Shown: positions 1-8,620 of the stretch, piece by piece
Position numbering within the stretch: the first letter of the stretch is position 1
Layout: every line of letters starts with the position of its first letter
Origin: Roseibium album
Lineage (GTDB): Bacteria; Pseudomonadota; Alphaproteobacteria; Rhizobiales; Stappiaceae
DNA length: 64,000 nucleotides
NCBI GenBank assembly: GCA_001404055.1
Contig: CXTY01000034.1
Coordinates: 62,001-126,000, forward strand
Direction of reading: 5' to 3'
Notes under the pieces: model-generated
What the model was told of the DNA's origin: nothing
What the model saw: the letters and a program-made list of their open reading frames with translations, nothing else
The model's database searches: none
Made by a program: the position numbers and the translations under genes

Positions 1-1738
1 AGGTCGCTTCATAGGCTGCATCAAAGGCCGCTTCAATCTCAGCCGCAGTTGGTGGCAGTACCTTTTCCTTCTCTGTCCGGACGCTAAGCGGGACCGAAAC
101 CGTATGTGTCTGGCCAACATAGGCCATGTCCAGTTCAAAACTCAGCTCCCGGCTTTCAAAGCGTGTTCGAGCCGCATCGAGCATCACCAGTCCCTGATCC
201 ACATGTGCCTGCATGTGGGCCGTGAGCGCGTTTGTGTCGAGTTGATCCACCAGCGAGTTGATGGTCTGAACAAAGTCCTGGCGCATGTCCGCAATTACGC
301 AGCCCATTGCAGAGGTGACACCGGGATAGCGCGGGACGATGGCGCGGGCGATACCGACATCCTTGAGCATGGCGCCGGCATGTAAGGCACCGCCGCCGCC
401 AAAAGGCATGAAGGCAAAACGTTTGGGATCAAAGCCACGTTCGATACTGACAAGCCGGATCGCACCGGCCATACGGGAATTGGCCACCCGCAGGATAGCC
501 TCCGCACCCTGAACCGTGTCCATACCAAGCGGACGTCCCACATGTTGATCGATAGCTTCGGATGCAGCCTCCACGTCAAGCCTCTCAAGCTTGCCGCCAA
601 TTGGATTGTCCGGGTCGATGCGCCCGAGAACGACATTGGCATCCGTCACGGTTGGGCGGGTGTTGCCCAGTCCATAGGCGACCGGCCCTGGATTGGATCC
701 GGCGCTTTCGGGCCCGATATTCAAAAGCCCCCCCTTGTCGACCCAGGCGATAGATCCACCACCTGCTCCAATGGTCGTGATCTCGATCATTGGCGTGCGC
801 ACAACCATGCCGAAATCGATGGCGGTTTGCGGCGACAGCATCGAGTGCCCGTCCGAAATCAGGGAGACATCAAAACTCGTGCCGCCCATGTCTCCGGTGA
901 TCACATTGTCGAAGCCCGCCGAAGAGGCAATGTAACCGGCCGCGATTACCCCTGCCGCCGGGCCTGACAGCGCCGTCCTGACAGGCAGCCGGCAAGCCGT
1001 GTCGACCGCCATGACGCCGCCATTGGACTGCACGATCATGAATTCGCCGTCGAACCCACCGGAGGTCAGCGCGCGCTCCAACCGGTCCAGGTAACCGGAC
1101 ACTTCCGGCTGCAGATAGGCGTTGAGCGCAGTGGTTGAAAAGCGTTCGAACTCGCGAATTTCCGGCAGGATTTCTGAAGACGCCGACACATGAGAGCTTT
1201 GCCAGATCTCACGTACGGCTGCGACGGCCGCCACTTCGTTTTCCGGATTGGCATAGGCATTGGCAAACAGAATTGCGACAGCTTCGCAGCCCTGTGCCTG
1301 AAGCTGTCTGGCCGCCACGCGCACCGCCTCAAGATCAACCGGCTTTCGGATGGTGCCATCGGCCAATGTGCGCTCCGGCACTTCCAGACGGTTGCGCCGG
1401 TCGACGACCGGTTCGAAATCGCCTCTGAGCCCCCAAGTGCGCGGCCGGTCCCGACGCCGCATTTCCAGGACGTCGCGAAGGCCTTCTGTGCAGATGACCC
1501 CGGTTGTTGCGCCCTTACGCTCCAACAGCGCGTTGGTGCCGGCGGTCGTGCCGTGAACGACAACGGAAATCTCCGAAAGATCCGAAACCCGTTGTGAAAT
1601 GCCGTCCAGGAATCCGCCCGATTGGTCCGGACGCGTTGTCGGCACCTTTGCGACGGACGCGGTTCCGTCAGTCTCGTTCAACACGAATATGTCGGTAAAC
1701 GTACCGCCAACATCTACGCCAATCATGCGTGTGCTCAT
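1..1738 (-). CDS. hyuA: Hydantoinase A / N-methylhydantoinase (ATP-hydrolysing) alpha-type subunit, 3' end cut off by window edge
   Basis: About 579 codons are present; the family usually has 650-700 residues, so the C-terminus lies beyond base 1. The protein starts MSTRMIGVDVGGTFTD, the phosphate-binding loop of the hydantoinase A N-terminal (actin-fold) domain. It continues with an HGTTAGTNALLERKG segment and, further on, GDMGGTSFD and GGGSI motifs typical of hydantoinase A / 5-oxoprolinase / acetophenone carboxylase alpha subunits. The family couples ATP hydrolysis to opening of a cyclic amide or to carboxylation in the cytoplasm, with a hyuB partner. Its ATG overlaps the hyuB stop in an ATGA, so the two are translationally coupled. 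The family is secure; the substrate is unknown. Confidence 0.88.
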   Translation of the reverse strand, partial: MSTRMIGVDVGGTFTDIFVLNETDGTASVAKVPTTRPDQSGGFLDGISQRVSDLSEISVVVHGTTAGTNALLERKGATTGVICTEGLRDVLEMRRRDRPRTWGLRGDFEPVVDRRNRLEVPERTLADGTIRKPVDLEAVRVAARQLQAQGCEAVAILFANAYANPENEVAAVAAVREIWQSSHVSASSEILPEIREFERFSTTALNAYLQPEVSGYLDRLERALTSGGFDGEFMIVQSNGGVMAVDTACRLPVRTALSGPAAGVIAAGYIASSAGFDNVITGDMGGTSFDVSLISDGHSMLSPQTAIDFGMVVRTPMIEITTIGAGGGSIAWVDKGGLLNIGPESAGSNPGPVAYGLGNTRPTVTDANVVLGRIDPDNPIGGKLERLDVEAASEAIDQHVGRPLGMDTVQGAEAILRVANSRMAGAIRLVSIERGFDPKRFAFMPFGGGGALHAGAMLKDVGIARAIVPRYPGVTSAMGCVIADMRQDFVQTINSLVDQLDTNALTAHMQAHVDQGLVMLDAARTRFESRELSFELDMAYVGQTHTVSVPLSVRTEKEKVLPPTAAEIEAAFDAAYEAT

Positions 1739-3429
1739 TGGGATACCTCCCGCCACGATGATCCATAGTGTCGATCGGCTGCTTCTGCAGCAACGAGCCC
1801 ACGCGCCACGTCCCGGGCGACATCGGCTGCCGACCGTTCTTCCGGCTTGCCGTAGCCACCCCCGCCCGGGGTTTCCAGACGAACCGCCTGGCCTTGCCGC
1901 AGTTTGATGCCGCGCATTTTCGAGGCGAGAGGCGGTCTCTCCCAACCCTCGTCCTGCTCGAACGAAAACCGGTTGAGCGCGCCGTCCTCACCATCTGCAA
2001 TGCCCTTGGGGGCAAAGCGCCCGCGCTCTCCAAAGAGAAATGCCTCAGCACCGTTTTCCTCCAGAACTTCGATCTCGTAGACGGCTCCCATGCCGCCACG
2101 ATGCTTGCCTGCCCCGGCGCTGTCCGGGCGCAGCGCCCATTTGCGGAACATGACCGGATAGGCCGCTTCAAGGATTTCCATCGGCGGGATGGTCGCGGTC
2201 GAGATCGGTGCGTTACCATGATTCAAGCCGTCGCTTTCGGAAGAGCCCCCGTGCCCGCCGCCGTAGAAACTGAACATCACCCAAGGTTTGCCGTCGCTAC
2301 GTTTGCCCGCAATCGACAGCGCGTTGATGGTGCCATAGGCATTGGCAACAACGCGGTCCGGGGCTGCCTTTGCAAAGGCTGAGAAGATGACATCGATCAT
2401 GCGCAGGATCGTTTCTGTGTAGCCGCCGGTGGGACTCGGAAACTCTGCAGACAAAAGGGAGCCTTCCGGCACTTCGACGTTGATAGGGCGCATGACACCG
2501 GCATTGGCCGGCAGATCCGGAAAAATGTGCTTGATCGCCACATAGGCCGTTGCGACCGTTGTTGGCAGTGCAATGTTTACAGGACCGGCGCACTGCGGGG
2601 CAGACCCTGCAAAATCCAGGGTCATGATGTCACCCTTGATCTCCAGCGCCACCCGGATGACAAGCGGCTCGTCCGTGATACCGTCATTATCAAGATAGTC
2701 TTCCGCCTCCCAGCGGCCGTCCGGGAGATCGTCAAGTTCGGCCCGCATCAGCGCTTCTGCGCGATGCCCGAGCGCATCCAGTGCAGAACGCACTGTTGCC
2801 GCACCATATTCGTCCAGCAATTCATCCATACGCCTGTTACCGAGATCAAGCGCTCCCAGTTGGCCATTCAGATCCCCTCTGGCGGATTGCGGCAAACGCG
2901 TGTTGCGAAGGAGGATATCGATGATGTCCTGATTGATGATGCCGGCCCGGGCCAGCCTGACAGGCGGCAGCACAAAGGCTTCCTGAAAGACCTCGGTGGC
3001 CGCCGGGTTGTAGTTGCCCGGAACCGCGCCACCGACATCATGCCAGTGACCCACCGAGGCAAGGTAACAAAAGAGTTTACCGTCGCGAAAATAGGGTCGG
3101 ACGAGGCGCATGTCGGACAGATGTGTGCCGCCGATATGCGCATCGTTGAAGATGAAGATGTCACCGTCGGCCAAATCTCCATCTGCAGCAGCCTTTTCGA
3201 TCACCGCCTTGACGGCAAAGGACATCACGCCAACGAAAATCGGCAGCCCGGACTTACCTTGAACAAGCGTGTCACCGCTTGCGGCGTGGTAAAGTCCGTG
3301 GCTGGCATCGTGCGCTTCTGCGATGATCGGATTGAAGGCGGCCCGAAACAAAGTTGCGTCCATTTCGTCGGCAATCTGCTCCATGCGGCCTGACAGGACC
3401 GACAGGGTGATAGGGTCAATTTCGCTCAT
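1735..3429 (-). CDS. hyuB: Hydantoinase B / N-methylhydantoinase B-type subunit
   Basis: This 564-residue protein begins MSEIDPITLSVLSGRME, the usual opening of the hydantoinase B family. It has the family blocks FNDAHIGGTHLSD (about residue 90) and GHWHDVGG, and a glycine-rich C-terminus (RLETPGGGGYG). HyuB pairs with HyuA to form an ATP-dependent cyclic-amidase or carboxylase complex. It sits between the tautomerase-fusion gene upstream and hyuA downstream, with 4-bp overlaps at both ends, so the three genes form one tight operon. Length is normal and no defect is visible. Whether the substrate is a hydantoin, an oxoproline or a ketone is open. Confidence 0.9.
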   Translation of the reverse strand: MSEIDPITLSVLSGRMEQIADEMDATLFRAAFNPIIAEAHDASHGLYHAASGDTLVQGKSGLPIFVGVMSFAVKAVIEKAAADGDLADGDIFIFNDAHIGGTHLSDMRLVRPYFRDGKLFCYLASVGHWHDVGGAVPGNYNPAATEVFQEAFVLPPVRLARAGIINQDIIDILLRNTRLPQSARGDLNGQLGALDLGNRRMDELLDEYGAATVRSALDALGHRAEALMRAELDDLPDGRWEAEDYLDNDGITDEPLVIRVALEIKGDIMTLDFAGSAPQCAGPVNIALPTTVATAYVAIKHIFPDLPANAGVMRPINVEVPEGSLLSAEFPSPTGGYTETILRMIDVIFSAFAKAAPDRVVANAYGTINALSIAGKRSDGKPWVMFSFYGGGHGGSSESDGLNHGNAPISTATIPPMEILEAAYPVMFRKWALRPDSAGAGKHRGGMGAVYEIEVLEENGAEAFLFGERGRFAPKGIADGEDGALNRFSFEQDEGWERPPLASKMRGIKLRQGQAVRLETPGGGGYGKPEERSAADVARDVARGLVAAEAADRHYGSSWREVSQ

Positions 3430-3992
3430 GCTGTAGCCTTCACCTCCGCAAGATCGTTCCAGACATCCTGGCGCGTGATCCTGCCCTTCTCGATTTCAAA
3501 CCGGTCGATAAAACGAATGCCGTCAAAGGGTGTCCGGTCTGGCCATTCACCGGACAGCGTGCCGCGACAATAGACCAGCGCTGTCGGACCGGCGTCCTGC
3601 ATCGTTTCGAATCCATGATATGTCTTTTTGACGAAGCGGTAGCGGGGCCCGGCCCATTCAATCAGTTCTTCAAGCGCATGCATGGGAGCTGCGCCCGGGA
3701 ACTGCATGACCAACCCTTCTGCGAGAAGCGCGCGAGCGCTTTTGAGATCCCTGGCTTCCATGGCTTCCAAAAAATCTTTTACGATCCCCACCGGATCCTT
3801 GAGCGCAGGCGCGCCCGTGCGGTTTTTGCCGCCACGAGAATAGTTCGCGTGGTCCATTTCGTGGATCATGACCGTAATAGCCTCGGGCCCAGCCGGCACC
3901 ACCAGGCGCACGGCATTTGTCAGACCTTCATGCAGTCGGCGCTTATCCTCGGCCCCATAGCCCTGCAAAAGATGCAGCTCGACGATCGGCAT
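3426..3992 (-). CDS. Fusion of a 4-oxalocrotonate-tautomerase-like domain with a SnoaL/NTF2-like domain
   Basis: The start at 3992 was chosen because it gives MPIVEL, leaving Pro1 after Met removal (the catalytic base of the 4-OT superfamily), and because GGGAGAG lies just upstream. A longer open frame to 4157 would run through the AT-rich promoter region. Residues 1-60 match a 4-OT subunit (about 62 residues, keto-enol isomerisation). Residues 70-188 (PVGIVKDFLEAMEARDLKSARALL to DRFEIEKGRITRQDVWNDL) match the SnoaL/NTF2 cone fold used by cyclases and isomerases. It is first in the hyuB-hyuA operon. A role in isomerising an intermediate of that pathway is inference. Confidence 0.8.
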   Translation of the reverse strand: MPIVELHLLQGYGAEDKRRLHEGLTNAVRLVVPAGPEAITVMIHEMDHANYSRGGKNRTGAPALKDPVGIVKDFLEAMEARDLKSARALLAEGLVMQFPGAAPMHALEELIEWAGPRYRFVKKTYHGFETMQDAGPTALVYCRGTLSGEWPDRTPFDGIRFIDRFEIEKGRITRQDVWNDLAEVKATA

Positions 3993-4008
3993 ACCGCTCT
4001 CCCAAAAT

Positions 4009-4050
4009 TTGTATCTTTTATAATACAGATTTTTATATGTTACTAATACA
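4009..4050. promoter_or_regulatory. Candidate operator in the divergent hyu / gntR promoter region
   Basis: In the 143-bp gap between the two divergent operons, TGTAT (4010-4014) and ATACA (4023-4027) form an inverted repeat with an 8-bp spacer. A further ATACA lies at 4046-4050. The stretch is AT-rich and sits 18-58 bp upstream of the tautomerase-fusion start. GntR regulators usually bind short AT-rich dyads near their own promoter, so this is a plausible site for the regulator at 4136. It is a sequence resemblance only. Confidence 0.35.
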
Positions 4051-4135
4051 AAAAAAGACAAATTTTTCGTACAGAAGCTTGATCTTTTTGAAGCCGGCGG
4101 TAACATTAGGTACGGATTAGGGAGGAAATTCCGGC

Positions 4136-4939
4136 GTGAACAAGCCTGAAAAATCACTGCTTCCAGAAGGTGCCAAGGCGCGGCAGGTCTATCTGTCCCT
4201 GCGCGACCAGATTGCTGACGGCCGCCTGGAAGACGGCGACAGCCTCCCGCCCGAGCAAAAGCTCGCCGAGATTTTCAGCGTCTCCCGCGTCACCATCCGT
4301 CGGGCTCTGGATGCGTTGGCCGCCGCCGGACTGGTTGTTCGCCGCGCAGGCAGCGGCACGACGGTAAGGACCTCTGGTCAGGCAGGGCAACCTATGGCAA
4401 TGAACCTTGCGACCCTCATGCCGCAGCTGGTCGAGATGGGACAGACGACGACGGCGCGACTGCTGTCCTTTTCCTATGGCGCAGCGCCGGAATTTGTCGC
4501 AAGCGCCCTGCACTTGCAACCGAAAGAACAGGTCCAGATCGCAACCCGGGTCCGCAGCACCGACGGCACACCTTTCTCGCATCTGACCACCTATGTTCCC
4601 GCCGGCATTGCCGAGAACTATTCAGAAAACGATCTGGCGACGACACCATTGTTCAAACTCTTGGAACTGAGTGGCGTGCAAATCAAGGATGCGCATCAGT
4701 CCGTTTCGGCAACGCTGGCCGGACCCGATGTCGCCGAAGCTCTGGGCATTGCCGTGGGGTCAGCCTTGCTGTCGCTGCGTCGCGTGGTGCGCGACGTCAA
4801 TGACAATGGCGTGGAATATCTCTCTGCGCTTTATCGGCCAGACATGTTCCGTGTCGAAATGCCTCTGACGAGGGTCGGTGACGGCAGCGCACGCCATTGG
4901 CAGCCGGCCATCGGCAAACCGCCGGGTGAACCGTCATGA
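4136..4939 (+). CDS. GntR family transcriptional regulator with UTRA ligand-binding domain (HutC subfamily)
   Basis: The 267-residue protein uses a GTG start, preceded by a strong GGAGG at 4121. Residues 15-80 form the winged helix (LPPEQKLAEIFSVSRVTIRRALDALAAAGLVVRRAGSGT). Residues 100-250 fit a UTRA domain, which senses a small metabolite. The stop overlaps the leuC-like start by 4 bp, so the regulator is co-transcribed with the enzymes and transporter. It also faces the divergent hyu operon, so it most likely controls both arms, with the pathway substrate or an intermediate as inducer. Confidence 0.9.
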   Translation: MNKPEKSLLPEGAKARQVYLSLRDQIADGRLEDGDSLPPEQKLAEIFSVSRVTIRRALDALAAAGLVVRRAGSGTTVRTSGQAGQPMAMNLATLMPQLVEMGQTTTARLLSFSYGAAPEFVASALHLQPKEQVQIATRVRSTDGTPFSHLTTYVPAGIAENYSENDLATTPLFKLLELSGVQIKDAHQSVSATLAGPDVAEALGIAVGSALLSLRRVVRDVNDNGVEYLSALYRPDMFRVEMPLTRVGDGSARHWQPAIGKPPGEPS

Positions 4940-6342
4940 CGGCACCATGCACCCTCCTCGACAGGCTCTGGACCGCTCATGAAATCGTGCGGCGCGAGGA
5001 CGGCGCGTCCTTATTGTGGGTCGATCGACACCTGGTGCATGAAGGCTCACATCATGCCTTCGGCAAACTTGCATCACGGGGCGCACGGGTGGCCGAACCC
5101 GACCTTACCTTTGCCGTGGTCGACCATTATGCGCCGACGCGCGGGCGCGACCGGATTGCCGATCCGCAAATCAAATACATGGTCGAGACCCTGCGCAAGA
5201 ATGCGCATCGCCATGGCTTGCGCCTTTTCGATCTCAAGGACCCTGGACAGGGCATCGTTCACGTAGTCGGTCCTGAACAGGGGCTAACGCTGCCTGGACT
5301 TCTGATCAATTGCGGTGACAGCCACACCTCCACCCACGGAGCCTTCGGCGCGCTTGCCTTCGGCATTGGTGCAACGGAGGTCGCCCACGTTTTGGCCACC
5401 CAGACGATCTGGCAAAAGAAACCGGCCGCCATGCGCATTCGGATAGAAGGGAGACTTGGCCCGGGAGTGAGCGCAAAGGACATTGCACTCAACTGGATTG
5501 CCCGTCTCGGGGCCGATGGCGCTCAGGGTCACGCGATCGAATATGCCGGGAGCGCCGTGCGCGATCTTTCCATGGAAGGCCGCATGACGTTGTGCAATCT
5601 CTCCATCGAGGGAGGCGGCCGTTTCGGTCTGATTGCGCCCGATGAAACCACATATGCCTATTTGCGAGGCCGCCCTTATGCGCCCCAGGGATCTGTCTGG
5701 GAAGCAGCCCTTGCGAATTGGGCCAAACTGATCACTGACGGAACCGCGACGTTTGACCAGGACATTCATCTGAATGCCAGGGAGATCGCGCCGACCGTGA
5801 CCTGGGGTACGAGCCCGGAACAGGCAATTCCCGTCACAGCCACGATCCCCGATCCGAACACGTTGGCAAATGGCAAGGCGCAAGGAGCCCGCGACGCGCT
5901 CGACTACATGAGGCTTGCCGCCGGGCGTCCGATTGAGGGAACGCCAGTCGACCAGGTGTTTATCGGTTCCTGCACCAACGGTCGAATAGAGGATCTGCGC
6001 CACGCTGCAGCCGTCCTTGCCGGCCGGAAAGCAAAAGTCTCCGGGCTGGTGTCCCCGGGTTCGGCACTGGTCAAGGCACAGGCTGAGGAAGAAGGGCTCG
6101 ACAGGATCTTTGTCGATGCCGGTCTTGATTGGGCAGACGCGGGCTGCTCCATGTGCGTCGGCATGAATGGCGATCTGGTTCCACCCGGCAAGCGCTGCGC
6201 CTCTTCTACCAACCGTAATTTCCGGGGCCGTCAGGGTCCCGGTGCGCTGACACACCTCATGTCCCCGGCCATGGTTGCGGCCGCAGCAATTACCGGCACG
6301 ATCACGGATGTGCGTCCACTTTTGGAAGGGCGCGCGACATGA
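4936..6342 (+). CDS. leuC: Aconitase-family dehydratase large subunit (LeuC-like)
   Basis: The 468-residue protein has the full LeuC architecture. The [4Fe-4S] ligands are visible as GSCTNGR (Cys346) and GCSMCVGMNGD (Cys404 and Cys407), and the GDSHTSTHGAFGALAFGIG block is intact. LeuC with LeuD isomerises 2-isopropylmalate in leucine synthesis, but close paralogues hydrate or isomerise other dicarboxylates such as dimethylmalate. Here the gene lies between a GntR regulator and a TRAP transporter with no leuB or leuA nearby, so a catabolic role is more likely than leucine synthesis. It overlaps gntR and leuD by 4 bp each. Confidence 0.88.
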   Translation: MTAPCTLLDRLWTAHEIVRREDGASLLWVDRHLVHEGSHHAFGKLASRGARVAEPDLTFAVVDHYAPTRGRDRIADPQIKYMVETLRKNAHRHGLRLFDLKDPGQGIVHVVGPEQGLTLPGLLINCGDSHTSTHGAFGALAFGIGATEVAHVLATQTIWQKKPAAMRIRIEGRLGPGVSAKDIALNWIARLGADGAQGHAIEYAGSAVRDLSMEGRMTLCNLSIEGGGRFGLIAPDETTYAYLRGRPYAPQGSVWEAALANWAKLITDGTATFDQDIHLNAREIAPTVTWGTSPEQAIPVTATIPDPNTLANGKAQGARDALDYMRLAAGRPIEGTPVDQVFIGSCTNGRIEDLRHAAAVLAGRKAKVSGLVSPGSALVKAQAEEEGLDRIFVDAGLDWADAGCSMCVGMNGDLVPPGKRCASSTNRNFRGRQGPGALTHLMSPAMVAAAAITGTITDVRPLLEGRAT

Positions 6343-6959
6343 GTGGTTGGAGCCAGCACCAGGGCCACGCGGTTGCGTTGCCAATCCACAATGTCGACAC
6401 GGATCAGCTGATCCCCTCGCGTTTCATGTCGACACCAAGAAGCGAAGGCTATGGCCGGTTTCTGCTGCACGATCTGCGCAGGGATGCACACGGCGAAACA
6501 CATTCGGACTTTCCGCTGAACCGCCACGACCATGCGAGTATCCTGGTCGCCGGGCGCAATTTTGGCGGCGGTTCTTCGCGCGAAGCAGCTGTTTACGCCC
6601 TTGTGGATGCTGGGATCAGGGCGGTCTTCGCACCGGGTTTCGGCGACATTTTTGCCGGCAATGCCATCAACAACGGCCTCTTGCCCGCCCGGATCAGCGA
6701 AGAGGAAATGAACCTGTTGTTCCAGGGTCTCGCCGACACGGCTTTGGCTGCGGAAGTTTGCCTGGAAAAGCGCCACCTTCAGATCGGTGACCAGCGGATC
6801 GGTTTCGACCTCGATCCGGGCTGGCGCACCAAGCTGATCAACGGTTGGGACGACATCGATCTGACCCTGACCTACAGGACCGAGATCGATCGACATTCTC
6901 AAGTGCTCAAGCAGCGCGCGCCGTGGATACGGCCCGCGCAAATCACCAAGAATTCCTGA
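6339..6959 (+). CDS. leuD: Aconitase-family dehydratase small subunit (LeuD-like)
   Basis: At 206 residues this is the usual LeuD length. The swivel-domain motifs NVDTDQLIPSRF (near residue 18) and GRNFGGGSSREAAVYAL (near residue 68) carry the substrate-binding residues. Its ATG overlaps the stop of the large subunit (ATGA), so the two are made together as a heterodimer. The gene is followed after about 80 bp by the TRAP binding protein. As with the large subunit, the substrate is probably not isopropylmalate, judging by context. Confidence 0.88.
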   Translation: MSGWSQHQGHAVALPIHNVDTDQLIPSRFMSTPRSEGYGRFLLHDLRRDAHGETHSDFPLNRHDHASILVAGRNFGGGSSREAAVYALVDAGIRAVFAPGFGDIFAGNAINNGLLPARISEEEMNLLFQGLADTALAAEVCLEKRHLQIGDQRIGFDLDPGWRTKLINGWDDIDLTLTYRTEIDRHSQVLKQRAPWIRPAQITKNS

Positions 6960-7042
6960 TCCAACAGGAGCAGAAAGCCTCAGGACAGATCCTGAAGACC
7001 AGAGGGAAGCGGCACAGGCCGCCCGCAAAGTGGAGTGAGACT

Positions 7043-8056
7043 ATGAAGAGGTTAATACTGGCCGGCCTGCTTGCCGGATCGACACTGTTCAGCGCAACGG
7101 CACAGGCGGAAGACACCCTGACCGCCGTCCATGCCTTTCCTGAAACGCTGATCTACACCAAGAGCTTCCTGTCCTTCGTCGACAAGGTAAACGAGGCCGG
7201 CAAGGGCGTGGTGCAGATCGACGTGCGCGGTGGGCCCGAGGCGATTGGCATGTTTCAGCAGCCCGACGCGGTCCGCGACGGCATAGTCGACATGGTCTAT
7301 ACGCCGGGCTCCTTCTACGGCGGTGCCCTGCCTGAAAAGGACGCCATGGTTGCTTCCAACCTGACAGCGGTCGAGACCCGCGAGAATGGCGGCATCGAGC
7401 TGATCGACCAGATCCATCAGGAAAAGATGGGCCTCAAGTATCTCGGCTGGTTCGACAGCGGCGTCTGCTACAATCTTTGGACCCGCAACGAGCCCACCTT
7501 TGACGCGAGCGGCAATCTCGAAGTCGAAGGTCTGAAACTGCGCGGCAACAACGTCTACAACGCGTTCTTTACCAACTATCTCGGCGCCCAGGTCATCGAC
7601 TTGCCGACAGGAGAAGTCTATTCGGCCCTGCAGCGCGGTGTTGTGGACGCCACCGGCTGGACGCAGATCGGCCTGATCGACCTGAAGTGGAACGAATTCC
7701 TGAACTACCGGATCGAGCCCTGTTTCTTCTCCACCGACCTCGGTGTCATCATCAACATGGAGAAGTGGAATTCCCTGTCGGATGAATCCAAGAAGATCTT
7801 GCAGGATGTTGCCATCCAGCATGAAAAAGACAGCGTTACCGCACTGCGCGCAAAGCGGGATGAGGACTTTGCTGCACTGGACGCTGCAGGCATGACCGCC
7901 ATTTCGCTGGAAGGCGAAGCCAAGGCAAACTATCTGGCGGCTGCGCGCGAAAAGACCTGGGAGCGCATGAAAGGATTGATGGCCGAACAACCGGGCGGCA
8001 CCGGCAATTATGACAAGCTGATCGAACTCTTCTACGATCTGAATGCGGCAAAGTAA
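7043..8056 (+). CDS. dctP: TRAP transporter substrate-binding protein DctP
   Basis: The start at 7043 gives a 337-residue protein with a clear Sec signal peptide (MKRLILAGLLAGSTLFSATAQA, cut before EDTLT) and is preceded by TGGAGTGAGA. An upstream extension of the frame inside leuD was rejected. The mature part fits a DctP-type periplasmic protein, which captures an organic acid and delivers it to DctQM. It is the first of the three TRAP genes. A perfect hairpin follows its stop, and this may raise its expression over the membrane parts. Confidence 0.88.
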   Translation: MKRLILAGLLAGSTLFSATAQAEDTLTAVHAFPETLIYTKSFLSFVDKVNEAGKGVVQIDVRGGPEAIGMFQQPDAVRDGIVDMVYTPGSFYGGALPEKDAMVASNLTAVETRENGGIELIDQIHQEKMGLKYLGWFDSGVCYNLWTRNEPTFDASGNLEVEGLKLRGNNVYNAFFTNYLGAQVIDLPTGEVYSALQRGVVDATGWTQIGLIDLKWNEFLNYRIEPCFFSTDLGVIINMEKWNSLSDESKKILQDVAIQHEKDSVTALRAKRDEDFAALDAAGMTAISLEGEAKANYLAAAREKTWERMKGLMAEQPGGTGNYDKLIELFYDLNAAK

Positions 8057-8064
8057 CTGAACTG

Positions 8065-8090
8065 TCAGGCCCGCCCTCCGGCGGGCCTGA
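8065..8090 (+). promoter_or_regulatory. Intra-operon hairpin between dctP and dctQ
   Basis: TCAGGCCCGCC (8065-8075) pairs perfectly with GGCGGGCCTGA (8080-8090) around the 4-nt loop CTCC. No T-run follows, so it is more likely an mRNA-stabilising or attenuating structure than a full terminator. Such hairpins after binding-protein genes commonly raise the binding protein over its permease. Confidence 0.65.
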
Positions 8091-8113
8091 ACTTGCCGAT
8101 CCGGGGCGTGTGC

Positions 8114-8620
8114 ATGACGGCTGTTTTCAGATTCTACAAATTTCTGATCGACGCCATGGCGGTGGTGGCAGGGGCCACACTGGTGTGGCTGATGGTTTCC
8201 GTGGTGGTTTCGGTCCTTATGCGCAATCTGGGCCTGCAGCCCTTTGCCTGGCTGTTTACCTCTTCGGAATACGGGCTTTTGTACATGACCATGCTCGGCG
8301 CCCCGTGGCTGGTCCGCGAAAAGGGACATGTCCATATCGAGCTGGTCACCTCTGCCATTCCGGATGGTCCAAGGCGCATTGTCAGCCGACTGGTGGCGCT
8401 TGCCTGCGTACTCGTCTGCGTCATCCTGGCCTGGCAAGGGCTGGAACTCTTTCTGAAGAACATCGAGCGCGGCGATTACGACACGCGCGCCTACTATTAC
8501 CCTCGCTGGCTGCTGACGATCACCTTTCCGCTCAGTTTCGGCCTGATGGCGGTTGAATTCATGCGCTTTGTCGCCGGTTCGGAGCTGATGCATTCCGGTG
8601 AAGCGGGGATACACGAATAA
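8114..8620 (+). CDS. dctQ: TRAP transporter small membrane subunit DctQ
   Basis: From the ATG at 8114 the protein has 168 residues; a TTG start at 8093, inside the end of the hairpin region, is less likely. It has four hydrophobic segments (near residues 12-35, 50-70, 90-112 and 132-155) and the family block SSEYGLLYMTMLGAPWLVREKGHVHIELV. DctQ is the small inner-membrane partner that links DctM to the binding protein. The stop overlaps the dctM start in TAATG. Confidence 0.88.
   Translation: MTAVFRFYKFLIDAMAVVAGATLVWLMVSVVVSVLMRNLGLQPFAWLFTSSEYGLLYMTMLGAPWLVREKGHVHIELVTSAIPDGPRRIVSRLVALACVLVCVILAWQGLELFLKNIERGDYDTRAYYYPRWLLTITFPLSFGLMAVEFMRFVAGSELMHSGEAGIHE

Noticed and set aside
3993..4157. 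55-residue N-terminal extension of the tautomerase fusion
   Set aside because: It would run through the AT-rich promoter region and would remove the catalytic Pro1 of the tautomerase.
5284..6384. 366-codon minus-strand frame
   Set aside because: Antisense to the leuC-like gene, which shows intact Fe-S cysteines.
7052..8614. 520-codon minus-strand frame
   Set aside because: It covers the dctP and dctQ genes in antisense; its protein has no family features and the plus-strand genes are complete.
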